The notes: a model not told the origin generated them from the sequence alone. Counted from the first letter of the stretch, positions 1-7,562 are shown. The stretch is 33,259 nucleotides of DNA from Alkalicoccus luteus (GCF_012034335.1 NZ_JAATHJ010000039.1:1-33259), one strand, 5' to 3'. Translations and numbers: made by a program.

Positions 1-55
1 GGCCGGGAGCCGCTCGGCTTTCTGCTGTTTTTTTGTCTTTTTCTCATTTCATTCC

Positions 56-95
56 AAAAAAAGCGGAACCGGACACATCCGGCACCGCTTTTTTT
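56..95. terminator. Bidirectional intrinsic terminator
   Basis: An interrupted stem pairs 61-66 with 85-90 and 69-73 with 78-82 around a four-base loop. It is flanked by an A-run on the left and a T-run on the right, so it can stop transcription in either direction. It probably serves the minus-strand small genes and/or a gene beyond the left edge. Confidence 0.8.
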
Positions 96-101
96 GTTTC
101 A

Positions 102-130
102 TAAAGGGCTTTTGAGACAGCCCCTTTTTT
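102..130 (-). terminator. Intrinsic terminator or hairpin
   Basis: AAAGGGCT at the left pairs with AGCCCCTTT at the right across a short loop (TTGAGAC). The T-run follows on the plus strand and a shorter run follows on the minus strand. It is a second hairpin in tandem with the one at 56-95, and it may be backup termination for the genes ending at 204. Confidence 0.5.
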
Positions 131-190
131 TTGTGCGTTATTCCATTGCGCATGATAGGTACGGGGTATCCGTACTGTTTCAAGCAGCAA

Positions 191-222
191 AAAAGCTCCT
201 CCATCAGGAAGAGCTTTTTTCA
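191..222. terminator. Intrinsic terminator overlapping the 3' end of the 58-aa gene
   Basis: AAAAGCTC...GAGCTTTTTT forms a short GC-containing stem around CCTCCATCAGGAA. The stop codon of the minus-strand 58-aa gene (204-206) sits in the loop region. Translation to the end of the gene would therefore cover part of the hairpin. Confidence 0.6.
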
Positions 223-380
223 TCTGCATTGTTTTTTCGTTTAGACATAATTTGCACGATAAAAGCTGCGAATGCAAGTGCAATCGCCCCGTAAACAAAT
301 GCCTGTGAGCCGAAAAGCACGGCCGGGACAATGCACATCAGCGCCAGTACCGCGAGTACGCCTTGCAAAGCTTGAAGCAA
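204..380 (-). CDS. Small two-helix membrane protein (58 aa, TTG start)
   Basis: This short frame begins at a TTG at 380 preceded by a clear GGAGGG ribosome binding site about eight bases upstream, and ends in TGA inside a terminator. The product starts LQALQGVLAVLALMC. It has two hydrophobic segments (about residues 4-22 and 26-46) joined by a short turn, then a basic tail containing KRKNN. It lies 18 bases downstream of the 113-aa membrane protein gene, so the two are probably cotranscribed along with the 49-aa gene before them. I do not recognise the family and no function is proposed. The strong ribosome binding site and hydrophobic coding bias support a real gene; the TTG start lowers certainty. 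Confidence 0.6.
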   Translation of the reverse strand: MLQALQGVLAVLALMCIVPAVLFGSQAFVYGAIALAFAAFIVQIMSKRKNNADEKSSS

Positions 381-398
381 TGGTCTTCCCTCCCTACA

Positions 399-740
399 TT
401 ACGTGATAATCATAAATAAAATGATATAAGACGCTGCAATGGCGGCAATCCCGAGGCCGATCAGTCTGCGTGTCCAGACTGGCGACAGAGGATCTCTGGC
501 CGGCAGCTGCAGCTTTGACTTCGGAAGAAGCCTGTTACGGTAATAAACAGTAATCAGTGCGAGCACCCCACCTGTCTGCAGCAGGAAAAAGACGGTAAAC
601 AAGCCGCTTGCTTCAAGTGCATCCATACCGCCGGCCGCTTCGAGCAGCAGCGCGTTGATAATGCTGTAAATGAGAAGCGCCACAAACATAACGCCTGCGA
701 GTTTCGTCAGTTCCCACACCAAGATGCCTGCTTTTTTCAT
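399..740 (-). CDS. Hypothetical membrane protein (113 aa, three helices)
   Basis: The protein has three predicted membrane helices at about residues 10-32, 45-66 and 90-111. A basic loop between the second and third contains YYRNRLLPKSK. It starts with ATG at 740 behind AGGAGGAG. It overlaps the stop of the upstream 49-aa gene by four bases (ATGA), a sign of translational coupling. No enzymatic or transport motif is visible and I do not recognise the family. It is part of a three-gene unit of small membrane proteins running from about 886 to 204. The role is unknown; the gene itself is well supported by its start region and coupling. Confidence 0.75.
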   Translation of the reverse strand: MKKAGILVWELTKLAGVMFVALLIYSIINALLLEAAGGMDALEASGLFTVFFLLQTGGVLALITVYYRNRLLPKSKLQLPARDPLSPVWTRRLIGLGIAAIAASYIILFMIIT

Positions 741-886
741 TTATTTCTCCTCCTGTGGAGCTCATTGCGGAGTTCCTGCGTTTGTTCCTCCAGCTTTTGC
801 AGCTTTTTCTTTTCCTTCCATACAGCTGCGGTAAGCAGAATAAGGACGGCGACTATAGTTGCAATACCAATCAAAGTCCAGATCAT
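737..886 (-). CDS. Small membrane-anchored coiled-coil protein (49 aa)
   Basis: The frame is open back to 931, but the start chosen is the ATG at 886 (MIWTLIGIATI) because GGAGG lies just upstream and earlier codons have no ribosome binding site. The product is one N-terminal membrane helix (residues 2-22). A highly charged helix follows (KEKKKLQKLEEQTQELRNEL) with a heptad-like pattern, suggesting a short cytoplasmic coiled coil. The stop overlaps the start of the 113-aa membrane protein gene. The architecture resembles many small membrane-tethered Bacillus peptides, but the family is not recognised. A TACAAT-like -10 at 908-913 on this strand could drive it, though the -35 is poor. Confidence 0.65.
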   Translation of the reverse strand: MIWTLIGIATIVAVLILLTAAVWKEKKKLQKLEEQTQELRNELHRRRNK

Positions 887-954
887 CCCAACACCTCCGC
901 CACACGTATTGTAGCATACAATGCGCGGCACAGGTCAGCAGAGGAATGATTCTG

Positions 955-960
955 TATAAT
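955..960 (+). promoter_or_regulatory. Sigma-A -10 box for the C-S lyase gene
   Basis: TATAAT lies 22 bases upstream of the first ATG of the lyase gene. A weak -35 (AGGTCA, three of six matches) lies 17 bases further up at 932-937. A perfect -10 with a weak -35 suggests modest or activator-assisted transcription. Confidence 0.5.
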
Positions 961-982
961 GAAATGAGAAGGAGGAATGGAG

Positions 983-2146
983 ATGAATTATTTTCAGGAG
1001 TTTATTGATCGTCGTGAGACGTATTCTGTAAAGTGGGATAAAGTGAAGCAGCTCTATCATGCAGAAAATGAGCTGCTGCCGATGTGGGTAGCCGATATGG
1101 ATTTTCACCCCCCTGAGAGTGTACGCAAGGCAGTGAGTGAACGAGCCGGACATGGCCTTTACGGGTATACATATATTGCCGACAGCGTGAAGCAGGCAAT
1201 TACAGACTGGATGCAGCGGCGAATGGACTGGTCGATTAAAGCGGACTGGATTCAGTTCAGTCACGGTGTCGTCCCATCGATCGGAAAAGCCGTGCAGGCG
1301 CTGACAGAGCCGGGAGACGGTATTCTGCTTCAGTCTCCGGTTTATCCGCCGTTCTTTTCTATGATAAAAGATAACAATAGAACAGTAATCGATTCACCGC
1401 TCGTCGAATCAGGCGGAACGTATACGGTGGACTTTGATGATTTCGAAGAGAAGCTGAAGCAGTCCCGTATGTTTTTAATGTGTTCACCACACAATCCTGT
1501 CGGCCGTGTATGGTCCAACTATGAGCTTACGCGGATGGTAGAGCTGTGTGACAAACATGATGTGATCATCGTGTCGGACGAAATACACGGGGACCTCGTT
1601 TTTCCCCCTTACAAGCAGATTCCGACAGCTTCGATTCCCGGAGCCTCCATGCGCACAATCACACTCGCAGCACCGAGTAAAACGTTCAATCTGGCAGGTT
1701 TACAGGCTTCCTTTATCGTAACGGAAAACGAATCATATCGAAAAAAGATGGAACAGATCGATAAGCAGAATGGCTTCTTTACGCTGAATACGTTCGGTAT
1801 TCTCGCGATGGAAGCGGCTTATGAGCGCGGGGAACCTTGGCTTGAAGAACTCCTTCTCTACCTCGAGGACAATATGAAGCTTGTCGATTCCTATTTGCAG
1901 GCAGAGCTGCCGGACCTGAGGCTCATTCCAGCTGAAGCTACCTATCTCATGTGGATTGACTGCCGCAAAACAGGACTTTCAGATGCGGAAATCACTAAAG
2001 CGCTGAAGGAAAAAGGACGGCTTGCTCTGAACCCCGGAAAAAGCTTTGGAGAAGCAGGCTCCGGCTTTGTGCGTATGAATATCGCCTGCCCCAGAGACAC
2101 GGTAAAAGAAGGCTTAAAACGCCTGAAAAAAACCTTCACATCATAG
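983..2146 (+). CDS. patB: PatB/MalY-type pyridoxal-phosphate C-S lyase (cystathionine beta-lyase family)
   Basis: A fold-type I PLP enzyme of the MalY/PatB subgroup. These enzymes cleave the carbon-sulfur bond of cystathionine, cysteine or related thioethers in the cytoplasm, releasing pyruvate, ammonia and a thiol. Diagnostic stretches are LPMWVADMDF near the N terminus, the SPHNPVGRVW motif, the SDEIHGDLVF aspartate that binds the pyridine nitrogen, and APSKTFNLAGLQ with the Schiff-base lysine (residue 233). Length (387 aa) fits the family. Two ATGs are in frame (977 and 983). AAGGAGG ends two bases before the first but seven before the second, so 983 is chosen. The YihY-type membrane protein gene follows after 15 bases and is probably cotranscribed. 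Exact substrate is inferred from family only. Confidence 0.88.
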   Translation: MNYFQEFIDRRETYSVKWDKVKQLYHAENELLPMWVADMDFHPPESVRKAVSERAGHGLYGYTYIADSVKQAITDWMQRRMDWSIKADWIQFSHGVVPSIGKAVQALTEPGDGILLQSPVYPPFFSMIKDNNRTVIDSPLVESGGTYTVDFDDFEEKLKQSRMFLMCSPHNPVGRVWSNYELTRMVELCDKHDVIIVSDEIHGDLVFPPYKQIPTASIPGASMRTITLAAPSKTFNLAGLQASFIVTENESYRKKMEQIDKQNGFFTLNTFGILAMEAAYERGEPWLEELLLYLEDNMKLVDSYLQAELPDLRLIPAEATYLMWIDCRKTGLSDAEITKALKEKGRLALNPGKSFGEAGSGFVRMNIACPRDTVKEGLKRLKKTFTS

Positions 2147-2161
2147 AAAGGAGCGATTGAC

Positions 2162-2959
2162 ATGAAGGAGTTCTGGCGCCGTTTCCAGGAACATCAGCTG
2201 ATTAATCTCGGTGCCCAGTGCGCCTACTTTCTGCTCCTTTCTCTGTTTCCTTTTCTGCTCGTTGTGATCGCCTTTTTATCTTACCTGCCTTTTCGCCCGT
2301 CTGATGTGTTTTTATTGCTTCAGAATGCTTACGTACCACCCGGAGCGCTTGAGGTCGTCGAGAGTCAGTGGAATGTTCTTACCGCGGATACCCAGCCCGC
2401 GCTTCTATCCGTCGGTGCGCTTCTTACCCTCTGGACAGCTTCACTGGCGCTTAATTCCATTATCAGCTCGCTGAACCTGGCTTATAACACGACAGAAACA
2501 CGCCCTTTTCTGAAAGAAAGAGGCATCGCGCTGCTGCTTACGATAGCAATGTTTTTTGTCATTATTGCCGCACTCGTGCTCCAGGTTGTCGGCGTGCATA
2601 TACGCGACTGGCTTCAGCTCGAGCTGATGCTGTTCAATATGGATCTCGTCCGCTGGAGTCTGACATCCCTGATGCTGTTTGTCGTGTTTATGCTCCTCTA
2701 CTGGACAGGCCCAAGCCGGACGCTCCGGTTTCGGGACGTCTATATTGGAGCAATTGCCGCTACAATCGGCTGGCAGGTCGCTTCCTATTTCTTTTCTACC
2801 TTCGTTTCCCGTTTTGCCGATTTTTCTGCTACTTACGGAACGATCGGTGCCGTTATCGCACTGATGATCTGGTTTCATCTCATTTCGCTGATTCTTCTGA
2901 TCGGCGGAGAAATAAATGCGATGCTCAAGGAAAAGAATTTGGAAAAAGAAGCTGTTTAA
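2162..2959 (+). CDS. YihY/virulence factor BrkB family membrane protein
   Basis: This 265-aa polytopic protein matches the YihY (formerly mis-called ribonuclease BN) family. It has about six membrane helices. The family signatures near the N terminus are seen as QEHQLINLGAQCAYFLLLSLFPFLLVV, and at the C terminus as a helix ending LIGGEINAML. The family's function is not established; links to envelope transport have been proposed. It begins at an ATG with AAAGGAGCG upstream, 15 bases after the C-S lyase stop. It ends just before a strong shared terminator at 2971-3016. No frame disruption or missing helix is apparent. Confidence 0.85.
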   Translation: MKEFWRRFQEHQLINLGAQCAYFLLLSLFPFLLVVIAFLSYLPFRPSDVFLLLQNAYVPPGALEVVESQWNVLTADTQPALLSVGALLTLWTASLALNSIISSLNLAYNTTETRPFLKERGIALLLTIAMFFVIIAALVLQVVGVHIRDWLQLELMLFNMDLVRWSLTSLMLFVVFMLLYWTGPSRTLRFRDVYIGAIAATIGWQVASYFFSTFVSRFADFSATYGTIGAVIALMIWFHLISLILLIGGEINAMLKEKNLEKEAV

Positions 2960-2970
2960 TCGGCAAAAGT

Positions 2971-3016
2971 CCGTAAAAAACCCCTCTTCGGCTCTATCTC
3001 CGAAAAGGGGTTTTTT
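2971..3016. terminator. Bidirectional intrinsic terminator between convergent genes
   Basis: AAAAAACCCCT...TTCGG pairs with CCGAA...AGGGGTTTTTT around a short loop. A-run and T-run flank both sides. It separates the plus-strand YihY gene and the minus-strand TrhA gene, whose 3' ends converge here. Confidence 0.9.
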
Positions 3017-3021
3017 GATGC

Positions 3022-3660
3022 TTAAATCACCAGTAAATGCGCGACAGCTGCAATGTGGGAAATGGTCCCTGCCAGCACGAATAAGTGCCAGACTGCATGG
3101 TGGTATTTGAAGCCGCGCCACATGTAAAAAACAGCACCGCCGGTATATAATATACCGCCTAATACAAGCAGCTGAAGACCGGCGGCCGGGAGAACAGCTG
3201 ATATGCTGCTCCAGGCAAAGACGATCTGCCAGCCAAGAATCACGTAACCAAGCGTGGACAAAAACATGTATTTCTTCACGAAAAATATCTTCAGTACAGT
3301 GCCGAGGAGGGCAAAACCCCAAACGATTCCGAAAAGAGCCCAGCCAAGCCAGCCTTGAACGGCGATAAAGAGAAACGGTGTATACGTACCTGCTATAAAA
3401 AAGTAAATAGAGGCATGATCTGCTATTTCAAATATATCTTTCGCACGACCTTCGGGCAGAGCGTGAAGCAGCGTGGAAGACGTATATAGAAGCAGCATGG
3501 AAACACCAAACAACGCAAAGCTGACCACGTGAGCTGTCGTGCCGTGCTCTACTGCATAGCCGGTAAGCAAAATCAGGGAGAGAAGACTAATGACAATTCC
3601 AACTCCATGCGTCGCGGCATTCACCTTCTCTTCTTCTCGGGTAAATGTAAATGTGCTCAT
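3022..3660 (-). CDS. Hemolysin III / TrhA (PAQR superfamily) membrane protein
   Basis: A 212-aa seven-helix protein of the YqfA/TrhA (hemolysin III) branch of the PAQR superfamily, involved in membrane-fluidity homeostasis in the bacteria where it has been studied. The PAQR metal-site pattern is present: N-terminal NAATHGVG, then HALP, then DHASIYFFIAGTYTPF, and a C-terminal HHAVWHLFVLAGTISHIAAV. The metal-coordinating histidines are thus in place. It starts at an ATG behind TGGAGG and ends at the shared terminator. A small inverted repeat (GTAGTT...AACTAC, 3684-3700) lies upstream. Despite the historical name there is no reason to expect hemolytic activity. Confidence 0.88.
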   Translation of the reverse strand: MSTFTFTREEEKVNAATHGVGIVISLLSLILLTGYAVEHGTTAHVVSFALFGVSMLLLYTSSTLLHALPEGRAKDIFEIADHASIYFFIAGTYTPFLFIAVQGWLGWALFGIVWGFALLGTVLKIFFVKKYMFLSTLGYVILGWQIVFAWSSISAVLPAAGLQLLVLGGILYTGGAVFYMWRGFKYHHAVWHLFVLAGTISHIAAVAHLLVI

Positions 3661-3820
3661 TCATAACCTCCATAAACCATAACGTAGTTTCAATAACTAC
3701 ATCATACCATCTGTTTATTACGAAATCCAGTTATTTCTTTCGTTTATTTTCTGTCTCTCCTGCTCTCTTAGAAAGTAAGGTACAATGATAAGCAGATGCA
3801 AACAGGAGGAGTGAACCACG

Positions 3821-4366
3821 ATGTCACTGGAACAGCAAGTAGAGGCAATGATGCTGGATCGCCATGTAAACGTGGAGCAGCTGCCTGACCTGGATCTGTA
3901 TATGGATCAGGTTATTCAGTTGTTTGAAATTGCCTTTCAGGATCTAAAGCGTGATGAGAAGGAAAAGATCATGACTAAAACGATGATTAATAACTATGCG
4001 AAGGGCCACCTGCTGCTGCCGGCTAAAAACAAACGCTATACGAAGGAACATGTGATGATGATAAGCATGATCTATGAAATGAAAGGCGCCCTGTCGCTCA
4101 AGGATATTAAAAAAGTACTTGATACGGCCGGAGTGACGACTCAGGAGCCTAAAAACGGCAGCGCCGCCTCGCTTTACCGCAGCTATCTGCAGTGCGCCGA
4201 CGAAAAAACGGAAATCGTCCGCGGCGAGATGGTTGAGCAGGCACGGGAGATGGAGCAAAAAGAAGCAGATCCTTACGTACAGCAAGTGCTTCTGATTTTA
4301 AGCTTTATTCATCAGAGCAATCTGTACCGCCGGGCAGCAGAAAAAATGATTGATTCATTAGCCTGA
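3821..4366 (+). CDS. DUF1836 domain-containing putative regulator
   Basis: The 181-aa protein matches the DUF1836 family found across Firmicutes. A basic helix-turn-helix-like segment runs over residues about 42-75 (MTKTMINNYAKGHLLLPAKN, then KRYTKEHVMMISMIYEMKG). An all-helical C-terminal half follows. Family members look like MerR-like DNA-binding proteins; in B. subtilis a relative (YkrK) has been linked to regulation of a membrane protease, which I recall but cannot verify here. The start ATG follows AGGAGGAGTGA. It is monocistronic: the convergent TrhA promoter region is upstream and a separate sigma-B-like promoter for yflT is downstream. Target genes are unknown. Confidence 0.78.
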   Translation: MSLEQQVEAMMLDRHVNVEQLPDLDLYMDQVIQLFEIAFQDLKRDEKEKIMTKTMINNYAKGHLLLPAKNKRYTKEHVMMISMIYEMKGALSLKDIKKVLDTAGVTTQEPKNGSAASLYRSYLQCADEKTEIVRGEMVEQAREMEQKEADPYVQQVLLILSFIHQSNLYRRAAEKMIDSLA

Positions 4367-4397
4367 TGCATCAGCCGGCAGTTTTTTGCCTTTTCAG

Positions 4398-4423
4398 GTT
4401 TTAATTTCCTTCATTAATGGTAT
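4398..4423 (+). promoter_or_regulatory. Sigma-B-like promoter for the YflT-family gene
   Basis: GTTTTA (4398-4403) and TGGTAT (4418-4423) are separated by 14 bases. The general-stress sigma-B consensus is GTTTAA and GGGTAT with 12-15 bases between, so each box matches five of six. The first gene downstream is a YflT-type general stress protein, which in B. subtilis is under sigma-B control. Confidence 0.6.
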
Positions 4424-4489
4424 TAATACGAGTAGGACGTCACCAGGATGTCTTGCACGACCAAAATTGAACTGGAGGAATGAATACGC

Positions 4490-4834
4490 ATGAATCCACT
4501 TTACAAAGAGTTTTATAACGATCAGGAAGTAGTAGACGCTGTAACAGGAATCAAAGAAAAAGGCGTAAATGAAGATGATATTTACATTTTAACGCACGAT
4601 GACGACCGCACGGAGCGTGTTGCTGACAACGCAGACGCGAACACTGTCAGCACCGGCGACATGAACTTCGGCACAGCGGCTAAAAATATTTTCCGCAAGC
4701 CGGGCGATGAGCTGCGCGCAAAGTTTGAAGAGCTTGGCTTCTCAAAGGATATGGCCGGCGAACTTGAAGAAAAGCTCGACCACGGTAAAGTCATTATCGT
4801 TGTCACTAATGCTCCCGACGGAATGGCGCTGTAA
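4490..4834 (+). CDS. yflT: General stress protein, YflT/GSP17M family
   Basis: A small (114 aa) soluble acidic protein with the heat-induced stress protein YflT fold. It opens YKEFYNDQEVVDAVTGIKEKG, continues through EDDIYILTHDDDRTERVAD, and ends EKLDHGKVIIVV. The pattern is beta-alpha repeats with a central low-complexity DNADANTVS linker. The biochemical role of the family is unknown; members are induced by heat, salt and other stresses. It starts at an ATG behind TGGAGGAATG and stands alone between a sigma-B-like promoter (4398-4423) and a strong terminator (4864-4896). The context supports a stress-regulated monocistronic gene. Confidence 0.85.
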   Translation: MNPLYKEFYNDQEVVDAVTGIKEKGVNEDDIYILTHDDDRTERVADNADANTVSTGDMNFGTAAKNIFRKPGDELRAKFEELGFSKDMAGELEEKLDHGKVIIVVTNAPDGMAL

Positions 4835-4863
4835 GCACTGTTGTGTCAGGCATAATAAAGATA

Positions 4864-4896
4864 AAGGCGCTGTGATTTTTCGCAGCGCCCTTTTTT
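4864..4896. terminator. Intrinsic terminator between yflT and the TRIC channel gene
   Basis: GGCGCTG and CAGCGCC flank a TGATTTTTCG loop and are followed by a T-run on the plus strand. The A-rich left side lets it act weakly on the minus strand too. The minus-strand TRIC gene's stop codon lies in the T-run. Confidence 0.88.
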
Positions 4897-5500
4897 ATGC
4901 CATTTTTTCCGGAGTCCGGCTCGGAAGCGACCATTCAAAGTAAACGGAGCAGAGTCTCATTATGACGACGAGTACAACTATACCGAACACCTCTGCGCCT
5001 CCAGTCACCCAATTCATGCCAATCACGACGCCCGGAATTAACGTCCAGGCAATATAAATTTCCTTCTGTAAAAAGAGAGGCTTTCGACCTGCCAGCACAT
5101 CACGAATCATGCCGCCGCCTGTTCCTGTGAGCGCAGCCGCAGCGATAGACGCACTTAACGGCAGTCCCATAGAAGCAGCAAAGAGCGCACCCTGAGCGGA
5201 AAATGCTCCAAGTCCGATGGCATCAAAAAAGACGCCTCTGCGAAGCAGCGTCCAGCGTACAAGCCGTGGAAACAGGAATGCAAACGTCATAACAACAAAC
5301 GCGACTGTAAACAGCCATCCCTGATCCCATAGCGCTGAAACAGGCAGACCGATCAGCAGATTACGGACCGCTCCGCCTCCAAACGCTGTAATAAAGCCTA
5401 ATATATAAACACCCATCAGATCGTACCGCTCTTCAAGCGCGACATTGACACCGCTCAGCGCAAAGGCGATCGTTCCGATAATATTAAGAGTTTCCCACAT
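4895..5500 (-). CDS. TRIC-type cation channel family protein (UPF0126, YvgT-like)
   Basis: A 201-aa, seven-helix protein of the UPF0126/TRIC family. It consists of two three-helix repeats plus a last helix. Each repeat carries the conserved glycine-rich motif: FGGGAVRNLL near residue 41 and GTGGGMIRDVL near residue 126. Prokaryotic TRIC homologues form trimeric monovalent-cation channels. The start is an ATG (MWETLNIIGTIAFALSG) with AAGGATG-type ribosome binding upstream. It stands alone; its neighbour upstream on the same strand is an amidohydrolase gene 76 bases away. The function as a channel is known for the family and inferred here. Confidence 0.87.
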   Translation of the reverse strand: MWETLNIIGTIAFALSGVNVALEERYDLMGVYILGFITAFGGGAVRNLLIGLPVSALWDQGWLFTVAFVVMTFAFLFPRLVRWTLLRRGVFFDAIGLGAFSAQGALFAASMGLPLSASIAAAALTGTGGGMIRDVLAGRKPLFLQKEIYIAWTLIPGVVIGMNWVTGGAEVFGIVVLVVIMRLCSVYFEWSLPSRTPEKMA

Positions 5501-5575
5501 GGCAAAGCATCCTTCTTTCCAGATAATTTCAGCACAGTCCTGTCTATTCTACGAAATGTCCTGTGCGCTGGCAAG

Positions 5576-6949
5576 CTAGAATGTCACCTTCTGTGCTAAT
5601 CGTTCTGCACGCTGCTGAGCACGATTGACCGCCTCGGCCTCATCGGCGTGTACCAGCTTCCGCTCCCTCATGACATAGCGCCCGTCGACAATAACATCTT
5701 CAACCTCTTCTCCCGAAGCTGCATAAACAAGATTCGGAGTAATCGTATCAACTGGATTAGTAAGTGCAGGCGTGAGTGCTGGAGTGGCCAGATTGACGAC
5801 GATGAAATCCGCTTTTTTTCCGGTGCGCAGGCTGCCGATCTCCCTGTCCAGGCCATGCACTTCCGCAGCTCCGAGCGTCGCCATATGCAGCGCCTGCCGC
5901 GCCGGAAATACTTTTGGGTCACCGGCTTTCACTTTGTTAAGCACCGCTGCAGCCTTGATTTCCTGAAACATGTTGCTGCTGTTATTTCCCGGTGCCTGAT
6001 CGGTCCCAATGGCAGCTTTTCCACCTGCCTTCAAAAATGCCTGAACGGGAGGAACGATCCCGTCGATGATTCCGATGCTTCCGGGACAGTGAATCATGTT
6101 CACGCCTTTTGAAGCAGCGTAAGCGGTCTCCTCATCATTAGCCTCCGTTAAATGCGCAGCCGTTAGCTGCTCATTTAAAAGTCCCTGCTCATCCAGAAAC
6201 GCGATCGATCTCTTCTTGTACCGCTTTTCCAGCTGATACAGCTCCCGGTCCCCCTGACAGACGTGCATATGCATGCGGACACCACGCTTCTCGGCTTCTG
6301 CCTTCGTCCGCTGCAGCAGATCGAGACTCATCATGTCCGGTCCCTGAGGCCCGAGAAGAACAGTAATCCGCCCATTCTCAGCACCGTGCCATTTGTCATA
6401 GAGGTCCGTTCCCGCCTTTAGGCGCCGTTCTCCTGCTTCCCTGTCCAGTGGATACAGCTCGGTAACCGGCAGATCTCCTACATCGTCCGGCAGCTCGTTT
6501 ATCATTTCTGCTGCATGAATGCGGACACCGAGCGACGCATTCTGGTCGAGCAGGCTGTCCATCTCTCTGTCGTAGTCAGCAAACGTAGTGGTTCCCGCAC
6601 GAATCCCTTCAATCAGATTCATACGGGAGCCGGCAAGCCTGTCTTCCACCGACATATATTTCATCCACGGCCAGATCCCTTTCTGCATCCAGTGGTCCAT
6701 ATCCTGTGCTACTCCGCGGATAACCGCATAGCTTGAGTGGATATGGGCATCAATCAATCCCGGCATGATAAGCTTTCCGCCTGCGTCAATTGTTTCAACA
6801 GCCTGCACGGTCTTCGCTAACTCTGTTGACGTGCCGACTGCGACAATGCGATTATCCTTTACCGCTACTGCTCCGTTCTTGATTATGTCCTCGCCGGGCT
6901 CCATCGTTAACACGTGGGCCCCTGTCCACATACGATCTGCCTGTAACAT
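5576..6949 (-). CDS. TRZ/ATZ-type amidohydrolase with TrzN-like metal site
   Basis: A 457-aa metal-dependent hydrolase of the amidohydrolase superfamily, close to the MTA/SAH deaminase and triazine hydrolase branch. A composite beta domain at both ends frames a TIM barrel. Metal ligands visible are H69 and H71 (GLIDAHIHSS), H229 (HMHVC), H266 (AAHLTE) and D317 (GTDQAP). The acid normally three residues after the third histidine (HxxE) is glutamine, Q232. The histidine of the usual APHxPY substrate loop is also gone (GPQGPD). TrzN-type hydrolases also carry Gln here, so a plain MTA/SAH deaminase call would be unsafe. RBS is AAGGAGGAG before the ATG. It appears monocistronic, and the substrate is unknown. 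Confidence 0.85.
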   Translation of the reverse strand: MLQADRMWTGAHVLTMEPGEDIIKNGAVAVKDNRIVAVGTSTELAKTVQAVETIDAGGKLIMPGLIDAHIHSSYAVIRGVAQDMDHWMQKGIWPWMKYMSVEDRLAGSRMNLIEGIRAGTTTFADYDREMDSLLDQNASLGVRIHAAEMINELPDDVGDLPVTELYPLDREAGERRLKAGTDLYDKWHGAENGRITVLLGPQGPDMMSLDLLQRTKAEAEKRGVRMHMHVCQGDRELYQLEKRYKKRSIAFLDEQGLLNEQLTAAHLTEANDEETAYAASKGVNMIHCPGSIGIIDGIVPPVQAFLKAGGKAAIGTDQAPGNNSSNMFQEIKAAAVLNKVKAGDPKVFPARQALHMATLGAAEVHGLDREIGSLRTGKKADFIVVNLATPALTPALTNPVDTITPNLVYAASGEEVEDVIVDGRYVMRERKLVHADEAEAVNRAQQRAERLAQKVTF

Positions 6950-6989
6950 CGAACTCCTCCTTATTTATAAACGTCATGAGCATAGTTAA

Positions 6990-7021
6990 ACAGGCTTCAG
7001 AACAATCACATTCTGAAGCCT
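6990..7021 (-). terminator. Intrinsic terminator of the PfpI-family gene
   Basis: A perfect 12-bp inverted repeat, CAGGCTTCAGAA paired with TTCTGAAGCCTG, has an eight-base loop. On the minus strand it is followed by TTTAAC. It lies 32 bases after the stop of the PfpI-type gene. Confidence 0.85.
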
Positions 7022-7052
7022 GTCGTATATCCAGCTGGTATTGCATAAGCTG

Positions 7053-7562
7053 TTAGTTAAGCTGTGCTTTGGATTCCCGGTTAAATGCTTCCAGGTCGTC
7101 CGGTGTGCGGCTTGTTACGAGATTGCCGCAGACCACAACTTCTTCATCAAAGACATTTGCTCCGGCATGCCGAAGATCCATCTGAATCGATTTGAAGCCT
7201 GTTACTTTTCGACCTTGAAGTACATCTGCCGTAATGAGAAGCTGAGGACCGTGGCAAATAGCAAATACAGGCTTATCGTGAAGCATAAAATGCTTTGAGA
7301 ACGTGACAAAAGCATCGTTACCGCGCAAAATATCCGGTGAAAAGCCGCCCGGAATAAACAGAGCATCGTAGTCGGACGCATTAGCATGATCGATACTCAG
7401 ATCCACTTCTGCTTCAGCATCTCCGTTTTTACCGGTGACGGTCTTTCCTTTTTCGTCGCCAATGACCGTAATTTCATGGCCGTCCTTTTGAAAAGCTTCA
7501 AGCGGCGATGTATATTCGGAATCCTCGAACATATCTGTCATGACACATGCAATTTTACTCAT
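7053..7562 (-). CDS. DJ-1/PfpI family protein, general stress protein 18-like
   Basis: A 169-aa class-I glutamine-amidotransferase-like protein of the PfpI/YhbO/YfkM group. The nucleophile elbow AICHGPQLL gives C103 next to H104, and an N-terminal acidic residue in MFEDSEY completes the usual site. LFIPGGFSPD is the family's other hallmark. Members have been reported as chaperone, glyoxalase or deglycase-like stress enzymes; the precise activity is debated. The start is an ATG behind AAAGGAGTG. A 27-aa peptide gene and a sigma-B-like promoter lie upstream. This agrees with sigma-B control of the B. subtilis homologue general stress protein 18. A strong terminator follows. Confidence 0.88.
   Translation of the reverse strand: MSKIACVMTDMFEDSEYTSPLEAFQKDGHEITVIGDEKGKTVTGKNGDAEAEVDLSIDHANASDYDALFIPGGFSPDILRGNDAFVTFSKHFMLHDKPVFAICHGPQLLITADVLQGRKVTGFKSIQMDLRHAGANVFDEEVVVCGNLVTSRTPDDLEAFNRESKAQLN

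Noticed and set aside
2441-3322. Long minus-strand open frame (about 290 codons) opposite YihY and TrhA
   Set aside because: Composition is rich in Cys, His and Arg with no domain; it crosses a strong terminator and overlaps two clear genes in other frames.
5576-6949. Direct call as MTA/SAH deaminase (MtaD)
   Set aside because: The catalytic HxxE acid is Gln and the substrate histidine loop is missing, so only the broader family is claimed.
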